Source of the DNA: CAHJWO01 sp964245885 | Lineage (GTDB): Bacteria > Verrucomicrobiota > Verrucomicrobiia > Chthoniobacterales > SZAS-18 | Reading direction: 5' to 3' | DNA length: 16,614 nt | Assembly (NCBI GenBank): GCA_964245885.1 | Contig: CAXTOX010000087.1 | Coordinates: forward strand, 1 to 16,614 | Shown here: in pieces, positions 1 to 6,093 of the stretch | How the letters are laid out: each line of letters starts with the position of its first letter | Numbering within the stretch: position 1 is the stretch's first letter | Notes under the pieces: model-generated | Told to the model about the DNA's origin: nothing | Database searches by the model: none | What the model saw: only the letters and a program-made list of their open reading frames with translations | Translations under genes and position numbers: made by a program

Positions 1-2
1 TC

Positions 3-146
3 GAAACACTGCTGGCTCGGCCAAATACGCAAAACACTCTGCTTACCTACTTAGTAGGGCGGGTGATGATCATTCGTGGGACGGAGCAACTGTTCATCGT
101 AGTCACCCCCCAGAAATTGAGGTCAGACCATTACAGCCGTTTTTAG
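3..146 (+). CDS. C-terminal end of unidentified protein (5' partial)
   Basis: This frame is open from the window edge and gives 47 residues before a TAG. It starts ETLLARPNTQ and contains two hydrophobic beta-strand-like stretches, TYLVGRVMII and LFIVVTPQK, which look like ordinary protein. It ends before the palindromic repeat region, as expected for a real gene end. A second frame (2-226) is also open, but it terminates inside the repeat and has a less protein-like composition. I do not recognise the family. The fragment is short, so random openness cannot be excluded. Confidence 0.35.
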   Translation, partial: ETLLARPNTQNTLLTYLVGRVMIIRGTEQLFIVVTPQKLRSDHYSRF

Positions 147-174
147 AATGGTTGAGCGGTCCGGACAAAAACCG

Positions 175-640
175 CCTCCGGAGCGCTAAAGGCGCGGCTT
201 CATCAAAGCCTAGGGCAACGCCCTAGGTTGGGTCTGTCTATTCACGTCGAGCCCTGAAACGCTTGGTGTGAAATTCCGTGTTCCGCAGCCCCGAAGGGGC
301 GTGAGGCGATCGCCCGGGGTAACGCCCCGGGTAGGAGAATCAAAAGGCCCTCCGCCCTGCAAGGGCGAGATCGGGCAAAATGGGCACCGCCGCTCGCAGG
401 AGTGTCGCCCTTGCAGGGCTGGACCGACGAGGATGTCGACCCGGGGCGTTGCCCTGGGCGATCGCCTCACGCCCCTTCGGAGCTGGAGGGGCCGCAGCCA
501 TTTCACACCAAGCGTTGAAGGGGCGATTCATTTCGACGCTGCACGGAGATGAATCGCCCCTTCAGGGCTGGATGAACTCACATTTTACCTAGGGCGTTGC
601 CCTAGGCTTTGATGAAGCCGCGCCTTTGGCGCTCTGGAGG
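175..640. repeat. Large nested imperfect inverted repeat (REP/MITE-like)
   Basis: The region folds on itself at three levels. The outer arms 175-227 and 588-640 are inverted copies matching at 51 of 53 positions. The middle arms 258-331 and 440-516 match over long blocks, for example AACGCTTGGTGTGAAAT at 258-274 against 500-516, and the block 291-331 against 440-480, which includes GCGATCGC on both sides. The inner arms 354-368 and 405-419 are a perfect 15-bp pair. Small local hairpins sit inside the arms, such as CCTAGGGC-AAC-GCCCTAGG at 209-227. No transposase is present, and the short ORFs across it are repeat translations. It resembles non-autonomous palindromic repeats that accumulate between genes. 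Family identity is inferred. Confidence 0.8.
517..563. repeat. Perfect 15-bp stem-loop inside the right repeat arm
   Basis: The arms GAAGGGGCGATTCAT (517-531) and ATGAATCGCCCCTTC (549-563) are perfect reverse complements around a 17-nt loop. The opposite left arm reads straight from GCCCTGAA into ACGCTTGG at about 251-262 and lacks this unit. It is therefore an insertion in one arm or a deletion from the other. Confidence 0.75.
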
Positions 641-698
641 AGAGGCGATGCGTCTGCTCTATGATTCTGAAGAACGCGATGAGCCATCGGCAATTCTA

Positions 699-890
699 TC
701 AGGGGTATTCGTATCGAAGCGTAACATAATTTTTTACATCCTGTCTAAAGTTGTCGGGAACATCTAAAAACCCTTTGTACGCTTCAGAAATAATTGTTCC
801 ATTTAAAAAATGTCGCCAATCTCCTGTAGAAGAAAAGGAAGGCGACGCCAAGTGCCAATCGTCTGAACCCGCCCTGCGTCTTTCTCCGAA
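699..890 (-). pseudogene. Remnant of a protein C-terminus, possibly sulfotransferase-like
   Basis: On the minus strand a frame is open from just after a TGA (891-893) to a TGA at 699-701, 63 codons with no convincing start. The last 45 or so residues look like real protein (GDWRHFLNG, EAYKGFLDVPDNF, ending YVTLRYEYP). The DNA is clearly AT-richer than the genes that follow, which suggests a different origin. The GDWRHFL stretch recalls the GDWKN segment near the C-terminus of PAPS sulfotransferases, and a sulfotransferase gene lies next to it on the other strand. That link rests on a few residues and is tentative. The missing N-terminus and start suggest a truncated gene left beside the repeat cluster. 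Confidence 0.35.
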
Positions 891-959
891 TCAGTCGAAC
901 CCAGCTTCTGCCTTGTGCCGGCGAACGGGTGTCGGTCCACTACGTATTCCCGTGACCCC

Positions 960-1877
960 GTGCACCGCAAAATAGTCTACCTGACTTCTCTACCCCACAG
1001 CGGGTCTACCCTGCTGAACCTGATGCTCGGCCAGCATCCCGAGATGATCGGCCTGGGCGGGGTCGATGAGGTGATGCGTCGGGCTGACCGCGCCCCCGAC
1101 GAGGTGGCCGGGCAGCTTTGCAGTTGCGGCGCGGCGGTCGGCTCCTGTCCCTACTGGAAGGAAGTGCTCGCCGCCACCCGGACCCTCCGCCCCCGGACGG
1201 TGGCCGAGCGTTACCGCGTGGCGTTGGACGTATTCGCCCGGATTTTTGGACCCGAGGTCTGGGCGGTGGACGCCAGCCAGATCCACGAGCCTCTCGCGGA
1301 GTTGGCCGGCGAGCCGGATTTCGACGTGCGAGTTCTGTCGCTCACGCGCGATTTTCGCTCGGCCATCGTGTCCATCGTCGATCTGAAACTCCGGCGCAAG
1401 ACCCTCCGCCGTCCGCGCTTTTTCCTCGCGATGGAGGCGGCGCTCCGGTGGCGGCGCGAGAACGACCGGATCGCCGCGGCGTTGCGTGCCACCCGCCTGC
1501 CCTGCCTGGCGGTCGGCTACGAGGAGTTTTGCCTGAGCCTCGACGTGTCGTTCGGCCGGGTGTGCGCCTTCCTCGGCATTGCGCCCTTTCAGCCCACGCG
1601 CGAGGTCCACGCCGGAAAAAACCACTCCTTCGTCGGCAACGACATGCGCAAGCAGGCCTCGAAGGTGCGGGTCAGCTACGACTACCGTTGGATGACGCGT
1701 TCCGACTGGTGGCTGCCCGGCCTGCTCGTGCCGGGCTTGCAGCGCCGCAACCTCCAGTGGGTCTACGCGCACGGCGGGGACGAAATCTTCGGACGCAGTG
1801 CGGCCCGCCGGTCCGGGTCTCCGGATGCGGGTCATCGCCGACCGGTCTCTGGGTACACTGGCCTTCAAGACGGCTGA
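960..1877 (+). CDS. PAPS-dependent sulfotransferase family protein
   Basis: Predicted 305-residue enzyme transferring sulfate from PAPS to an unknown acceptor, such as a carbohydrate, lipid or peptide. The N-terminal LTSLPHSGSTLL (residues 8-19) matches the 5'-phosphosulfate binding loop, and SLTRDFRSAIVS (residues 127-138), with R130 and S134, matches the 3'-phosphate binding segment. A Cys-rich patch, CSCG...CPYW (residues 54-66), follows the loop and may bind metal or form a disulfide. The GTG at 960 is preferred because it puts the binding loop at the usual distance from the start; a GTG at 915 would add 15 residues that do not look like protein. No Shine-Dalgarno motif is seen. The gene stands alone, converges on the SbcC-like gene, and ends just before a strong stem-loop. 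The fold assignment is secure; the substrate is unknown. Confidence 0.85.
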   Translation: MHRKIVYLTSLPHSGSTLLNLMLGQHPEMIGLGGVDEVMRRADRAPDEVAGQLCSCGAAVGSCPYWKEVLAATRTLRPRTVAERYRVALDVFARIFGPEVWAVDASQIHEPLAELAGEPDFDVRVLSLTRDFRSAIVSIVDLKLRRKTLRRPRFFLAMEAALRWRRENDRIAAALRATRLPCLAVGYEEFCLSLDVSFGRVCAFLGIAPFQPTREVHAGKNHSFVGNDMRKQASKVRVSYDYRWMTRSDWWLPGLLVPGLQRRNLQWVYAHGGDEIFGRSAARRSGSPDAGHRRPVSGYTGLQDG

Positions 1878-1895
1878 GACGCGCTTGCCCTTGGG

Positions 1896-1982
1896 ATGTG
1901 GTCACGGCGCTGCGGCGCCGTGTCTGCGTGGATGGCGCGGTTCTTCCGAAGCAGACACGGCGACGCAGCGCCGTGACCACAT
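1896..1982. terminator. Long stem-loop between convergent genes (terminator or dispersed repeat)
   Basis: The arms 1896-1927 and 1951-1982 are inverted copies matching at 31 of 32 positions, around a 23-nt loop. The structure lies between the stop of the sulfotransferase gene (1877) and the stop of the SbcC-like gene (2000), so it could end transcription from both sides. There is no long T-run on either side, and the stem is much longer than a usual intrinsic terminator, so a mobile palindromic repeat that settled in a neutral spot is equally possible. Confidence 0.6.
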
Positions 1983-1999
1983 GGAGAAAAGAGGTCGGC

Positions 2000-4720
2000 T
2001 CACCCGCGCCTGATCTCCACCACCTCACCCACTCCTCGGTAGCGGTCGGGATGACAGGTGCAGACGAGGATTTGCAACCCGCCGGTCGCCGCGCCGGACA
2101 GCACGTCGAGCACGCGACCCTGCCGGAGGGCGTCGGTATTGACGAGCACGTCGTCGAGGATGAGCGATTGCCGGCCGCCTCCCGGCAAAGCGGCGAGTTC
2201 CTCGGCCACGGCCAGACGCAGGCAGAGGAGGAGTTGTTCCTTGGCCCCTTGGGAGAGATCGTCGAAGGCGACCATTTCGTCGGCCTTGCGCCCGAGGCCG
2301 CGGATGTTCAGCGCCTCGTCGAGAAAGATCTGCCGCTCGCGCTCGCCGCTGACTTGGGCGAAACGTGCGCCGAGCCGCGCCTGGAGCGGGGCGAGCACGA
2401 TGCGGGTGGCGGCCTGCTTGCGGCGTTCGATCAGGTCGTGTACGAGCCGCGCCGCCCGGCTGCGGGCACGGGCACGCTCGGCCTGGACGGTGAGCGCGGC
2501 GTGTTCGGCCAGGAGATCGGTCTCGCGGGCGTATAGCGACTGGGCACCGAGCCATTCGAGCCGGCCGCGGATCTCGTCGCGCGCGCGGCGCTGGCGGTCG
2601 AGTTCGCCGAGGACCTGCGCGGCGGCGGCGGCGGCGCGGCGGTTGCGCTCGCCGAGGGTGGCGGCGTCGGGCGGAAGTTTTTCCTGGGCCTTCTGGAGGG
2701 TGAACTTCGCTTCGGCGTACGCGAACAGCGCCGCGTCCAGAGCGGGAGGCACCCCGTCCGCATACCGCGCGCGCAAAGCGGCGTTCTGGCGTTCGAGGTT
2801 TTCCGCGTCCGCGCGCCGCTGGATGAGCGTGCGGGCGGCGTCCTCGCGGGCCGCCGCCGCTTCGCCGGCGATCTCGCGCACCTTTTTGGCTTGGCGGACG
2901 AGGGCTTCGCGGGCCGCGCGGCCTCCCTCGTGCCGGACGTTGGCGGTCTGTTCGGCGGCGTCGAGTTCGGCGCGGGACGGCAGGGGGGCATCGGCGGCAA
3001 GCCCGAGTTCCGCTTCGAGGGAACGCAGGCAGCGGGTGTCGGCGGCGAGACGGGCGCGCAGGGTGTCGGGATTTTCGTCCCGGTCGAGCAGGGCGGCGAG
3101 CGCCTGCCGGGCGGAAGCGATCTGCGCGTCGAGGTCCTTGCCGCGTTCGGCGAACGCGCGCACGTCCGCGAGGCTCTCCGCGCCGGACTCCGCGAGCGCG
3201 GCGCGCAAGGCCGCTTCATCCTTTTTGATCGCCTCGTCGAGGTGGCGTGTTTCCGCCGCGCCGGAGCGCATCCGCAGACTTCCCCAACCCGGCAGTTCCA
3301 GCGACAGGTCGCGCACGGCGCGCACGACCCGCGCCTCGCCCGTCGGCAGCGGCGGGAGAAGCTGCGGAGCGCCGTCGTCGATCCGCGCGCGGAGAGCCGG
3401 GGCATCCGCCACCGGAACGATCTCCACGGTGAGGCCGAGAGCGTCGATGCGGGCGCGTTGCTGACGGATAGAATCTTCGAGCGCCTGGAGTTGGCGCAGA
3501 CGCGCGGGGGGAACGGCGGGAACTTCGGCGCGGGCACGCGCGAGCGCTTCGGCTTGACCGCTCTGCGCCCGGCAGCGTTCCAGCGTCCGCGCCAGACGTT
3601 CCGTGCCGTCGCGCAACTGCCGATGCCGGGCGCGCTTGCCCGCGCGGACGACTTCCGCCTGGAGGCGGGCGAGTTCCGCGTCGTGGGTTTCGAGCGCGCG
3701 GTCGGCTTCGACCAGCCGGGAGGCCTGTTCCGCGGCGGTCTGCGCGGCGCTGGCCGCTTCGTTCTCGGCGGTCGTGAGACGACGGCGGAGGTCGTCCAGC
3801 TCGCGGTCGCGGCGGTCCAGCGTGTCACGGTCGTTCTGCACGGTCCGCAGCCGGTCCTGCGCCGTCGTCAACTCGTGCTGGCGGCGCTGCACTTCCTCGT
3901 TGGCCACCTCCGCGCGCCGGGCCGCCTCCTGACACTCGTCCGCGTCGTGCCGGTGGCGCGCGTGTTCGGCTTCCAGGTGGGGCAAGCCCTCGCTCAGGCG
4001 GGCATACTCGTCCTCGTCGGCGGTGAGCCGCTGGCGTTCGCCGGCGATCTTGGCGAGGGCCGCTTCCACACGGACGAGCGCTTCCTCGCCGTCGCGCAGG
4101 GTGCCCCCCGCCTTCTGCTGACCGGTCGCGGTAAAGTTCTCCTGGTAGACGGACCACATCCGGCCGCGCACGCTCTCGATGAACGGGTCAATCTCCACCT
4201 TGACCAGCAGGCTTTGCACGAGCTGGCCGGCCGGGTTGCCGGTCCAAGCGGGCCACTCGGCGAGTTCGCCCTGGCGCATCCACAGGTAGCCAAGAAGCCC
4301 CCAGTGGGCGGCGTTCGTCGCGCCGCGGCCGGGGTGCTTGGACTGGAGGAGCCTGGCGAGACGGTTGTCGGCGTCATCCCCTTCGGCGAGGAGTTTCCAT
4401 TCGCCGCCGTGGTGACCGTGCAGCAGGCTCGCGGGCGCTTGCAGGAAGGTTTTTTCCACGCGGAAACGCCCTTCACCGGTCTCGAATTCCACGCTCACGC
4501 GCGGCGCGAGGTCCGTGCCGGCCGGACGCAGGGCACGGATCTCCGCGTCCTTGCACGTGTGCCGGTCGAACAATGCCCTGCCGGTGGCCCGCAGGAGGGT
4601 CGTCTTGCCGGTTTCGTTCGGCGCGGAAAGGATGTTCAGGCCCGGCGCGAACGGCCCCGCGACCGCTGGCTGGCCGGTGAACGGACCCAGGTTGGTGGCT
4701 TCGACCCGGTGGAGGATCAT
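2000..4720 (-). CDS. SbcC/YhaN-like coiled-coil ABC ATPase, DNA repair
   Basis: A 906-residue SMC/Rad50-type ATPase expected to work with the upstream nuclease on DNA ends. The N-terminal half-site carries the Walker A sequence APNETGKTT (residues 33-41, K39). A long charged, Glu/Arg/Ala-rich region, roughly residues 190-780, looks like coiled coil. The C-terminal half-site has the ABC signature LSQGAKEQ (822-829) and the Walker B LILDD (853-857), where the usual catalytic Glu is D857. No CxxC zinc-hook motif is visible in the coil, unlike classical SbcC/Rad50, and the LSQG and LDD forms favour the YhaN/AAA_27 branch. The ATG at 4720 overlaps the stop of the nuclease gene (ATGA); an upstream extension is Arg-rich and not protein-like. 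Shadow ORFs on the other strand reflect high GC. Confidence 0.85.
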   Translation of the reverse strand: MILHRVEATNLGPFTGQPAVAGPFAPGLNILSAPNETGKTTLLRATGRALFDRHTCKDAEIRALRPAGTDLAPRVSVEFETGEGRFRVEKTFLQAPASLLHGHHGGEWKLLAEGDDADNRLARLLQSKHPGRGATNAAHWGLLGYLWMRQGELAEWPAWTGNPAGQLVQSLLVKVEIDPFIESVRGRMWSVYQENFTATGQQKAGGTLRDGEEALVRVEAALAKIAGERQRLTADEDEYARLSEGLPHLEAEHARHRHDADECQEAARRAEVANEEVQRRQHELTTAQDRLRTVQNDRDTLDRRDRELDDLRRRLTTAENEAASAAQTAAEQASRLVEADRALETHDAELARLQAEVVRAGKRARHRQLRDGTERLARTLERCRAQSGQAEALARARAEVPAVPPARLRQLQALEDSIRQQRARIDALGLTVEIVPVADAPALRARIDDGAPQLLPPLPTGEARVVRAVRDLSLELPGWGSLRMRSGAAETRHLDEAIKKDEAALRAALAESGAESLADVRAFAERGKDLDAQIASARQALAALLDRDENPDTLRARLAADTRCLRSLEAELGLAADAPLPSRAELDAAEQTANVRHEGGRAAREALVRQAKKVREIAGEAAAAREDAARTLIQRRADAENLERQNAALRARYADGVPPALDAALFAYAEAKFTLQKAQEKLPPDAATLGERNRRAAAAAAQVLGELDRQRRARDEIRGRLEWLGAQSLYARETDLLAEHAALTVQAERARARSRAARLVHDLIERRKQAATRIVLAPLQARLGARFAQVSGERERQIFLDEALNIRGLGRKADEMVAFDDLSQGAKEQLLLCLRLAVAEELAALPGGGRQSLILDDVLVNTDALRQGRVLDVLSGAATGGLQILVCTCHPDRYRGVGEVVEIRRG

Positions 4721-5973
4721 ACGCAGCCGGCGGCGTCGTGGAGCGAACCGAGGAGAAGTTCCCGCGCGGCGAGGAAGTCGCGCGGGCCGAGCGAGGCGAG
4801 GTCGAGTTTCGCGTTGGCCGTGAGCGTCTGCGCGTCGGCTAGGGAGATCACGGCCGGGGCCGCGGGCCATTCCTCACCCGCCGCCGCCTGGCCGGTGGCG
4901 AGGAGTTCGAGCTGGCGCAGGTCGCCGAGCACCTGGCAGAGGATGGGGTGCTCGGTTTCGAGGGCGAGGAGTTCGCCCGGGGAAAGCGTCGGGCGCGTCT
5001 CGTCCTGCACCTGGCAGTGGAGCGCGGCGCGGAAGCGTTCCCGCAACCATTCCTTGGCCTGCGCACACGGGCCGTGGCCGGCGGGACCTTTGAGCCGGAC
5101 GCGGCAGACGGCGCTGCTCAACACGTCGCCGAAGCTGGCGGCGTGGAGTTCCAACGCGGCGCGGGCGGTCTCCCACTCGGCGAACTCGTATTCCCAACAG
5201 GCCCAGCGCAACCCACCCACGGGCAACGCCTCGACGCGCGGAGGGGCGTTCGGACCATCGATCTCGACGTAGGCGACGTGCCCGGCGGCGTCCTGGCCGA
5301 AGGCGTCGGGCTCCGGCGTGCCGGGCATCACCACCCGGCCGGCGTCGTAGACCTGCCAGTTGTGCCAATGGCCGAGGCCGAGGTAATCCAACCCCGCGCG
5401 CGTGGCGGCCGCCGGGTCGATGGGGAAATCGTTGGGCTGGTGCTTGCCGGGAATCGCCAGCGCCCCGTGGGTGAGGCCGATCTTGACGCGGTCGGCCGGC
5501 TGTTCGCGCCCCAGGTCGCGCAGGCGCAGGCTCGGGTCGACCGTGGAAACTTTCTGGTGCAGCGGTGCGGCGAGCAGGTGGGAGGTGCCGCCGTCGCGTC
5601 CGCGGAGCGGCGTGGCGCCGGTCTCGCGCAGGACCGTGACGTTCGGCGGCAGCGCACCGTCGCGAAACTGCCGCCGGCTCCACACCGATCCCGGACCGCT
5701 GGCGGGATCGTGGTTGCCCGGCAGCAGGTAGACGGGAACCTCGGGAAACGCCGCGAAGATCCCGAGCGTTTCGTCGACGAGGGCGTCGGCGACCTGGTTG
5801 TCCTCGAACAGGTCGCCCGCGACGAGGAACGCGTCGGCGGCGCGGTCGCGCGCGAGGCCGAGCGCGGCGCGCAGGGTGACGAGACGCTGCGCGCGGAGGC
5901 GTTCGGCGGTCGCGCCGAACTGTGCGAAACGCGCGCCGAGTTGCCAGTCGGCGGAGTGGACGAAGCGGAACAC
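4717..5973 (-). CDS. SbcD/Mre11/YhaO-like metallophosphoesterase, DNA repair exonuclease
   Basis: A 418-residue predicted Mn-dependent nuclease partner of the SbcC-like ATPase. Calcineurin-type motifs appear in order: HSADWQLG (6-13), GDLFE (53-57), GNHD (86-89), LTHG (167-170, H169) and GHWH (201-204). The first motif reads D9-W-Q11 where the family normally has DxH, so one metal ligand is changed. ADWQLG-type variants are, from memory, a recurrent bacterial subgroup, so this need not be inactivating. The C-terminal half, about residues 260-418, is the likely capping and partner-binding part. It starts with GTG at 5973; no closer start keeps the first motif, and there is no Shine-Dalgarno. 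The gene is first in a two-gene unit and overlaps the ATPase gene by 4 nt, which implies coupled translation. Confidence 0.88.
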   Translation of the reverse strand: MFRFVHSADWQLGARFAQFGATAERLRAQRLVTLRAALGLARDRAADAFLVAGDLFEDNQVADALVDETLGIFAAFPEVPVYLLPGNHDPASGPGSVWSRRQFRDGALPPNVTVLRETGATPLRGRDGGTSHLLAAPLHQKVSTVDPSLRLRDLGREQPADRVKIGLTHGALAIPGKHQPNDFPIDPAAATRAGLDYLGLGHWHNWQVYDAGRVVMPGTPEPDAFGQDAAGHVAYVEIDGPNAPPRVEALPVGGLRWACWEYEFAEWETARAALELHAASFGDVLSSAVCRVRLKGPAGHGPCAQAKEWLRERFRAALHCQVQDETRPTLSPGELLALETEHPILCQVLGDLRQLELLATGQAAAGEEWPAAPAVISLADAQTLTANAKLDLASLGPRDFLAARELLLGSLHDAAGCV

Positions 5974-5981
5974 GGGGCAAA

Positions 5982-6010
5982 TGGATAGCGGATTTTGCCG
6001 CCGGTGTCAT
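5982..6010 (-). promoter_or_regulatory. Possible promoter for the SbcD/SbcC-like unit
   Basis: Read on the minus strand, ATGACA (6010-6005) and TATCCA (5987-5982) are separated by 17 nt. The -10 lies only 8 nt before the GTG at 5973, so the transcript would start at or almost at the start codon, in line with the missing Shine-Dalgarno. The match to the sigma-70 consensus is partial. Confidence 0.3.
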
Positions 6011-6054
6011 GCAGCTTTGTGCATCGCTATGCCGGTGGTTGATGCATCGGGTGG

Positions 6055-6083
6055 TTGTCGCGCGCCGTGCGTTCCGCTATCGT
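6055..6083 (+). promoter_or_regulatory. Possible promoter for lnt
   Basis: TTGTCG (6055-6060) and TATCGT (6078-6083) are separated by 17 nt, a fair sigma-70-like match. The ATG at 6094 follows 10 nt after the -10, so the mRNA would be nearly leaderless. The same intergenic space carries the opposing promoter candidate of the nuclease gene. Confidence 0.35.
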
Positions 6084-6093
6084 CCCGGGCCAT

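Noticed and set aside
2..226. Second open frame at the left edge, 74 codons
   Set aside because: It ends at a TAG inside the repeat palindrome and its composition is less protein-like than the competing frame 3-146.
210..592. Several short overlapping ORFs on both strands (63-98 residues)
   Set aside because: They are translations of the palindromic repeat arms; the sequence similarity between strands explains their openness.
648..767. Plus-strand 39-codon ORF (starts MRLLYDSEER) with GGAGGAG just upstream
   Set aside because: The apparent Shine-Dalgarno is the end of the repeat arm, the ORF overlaps the more protein-like minus-strand remnant, and no family is recognisable. It stays possible but unsupported.
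1118..2536. 472-residue plus-strand ORF crossing the sulfotransferase end and the stem-loop
   Set aside because: It is an Arg/Ala/Pro-rich high-GC shadow that crosses two real genes on opposite strands.
2891..5272. 793-residue plus-strand ORF opposite the SbcC/SbcD-like genes
   Set aside because: It is antisense to two genes with clear motifs and 4-nt coupling; long antisense frames are common at this GC content.
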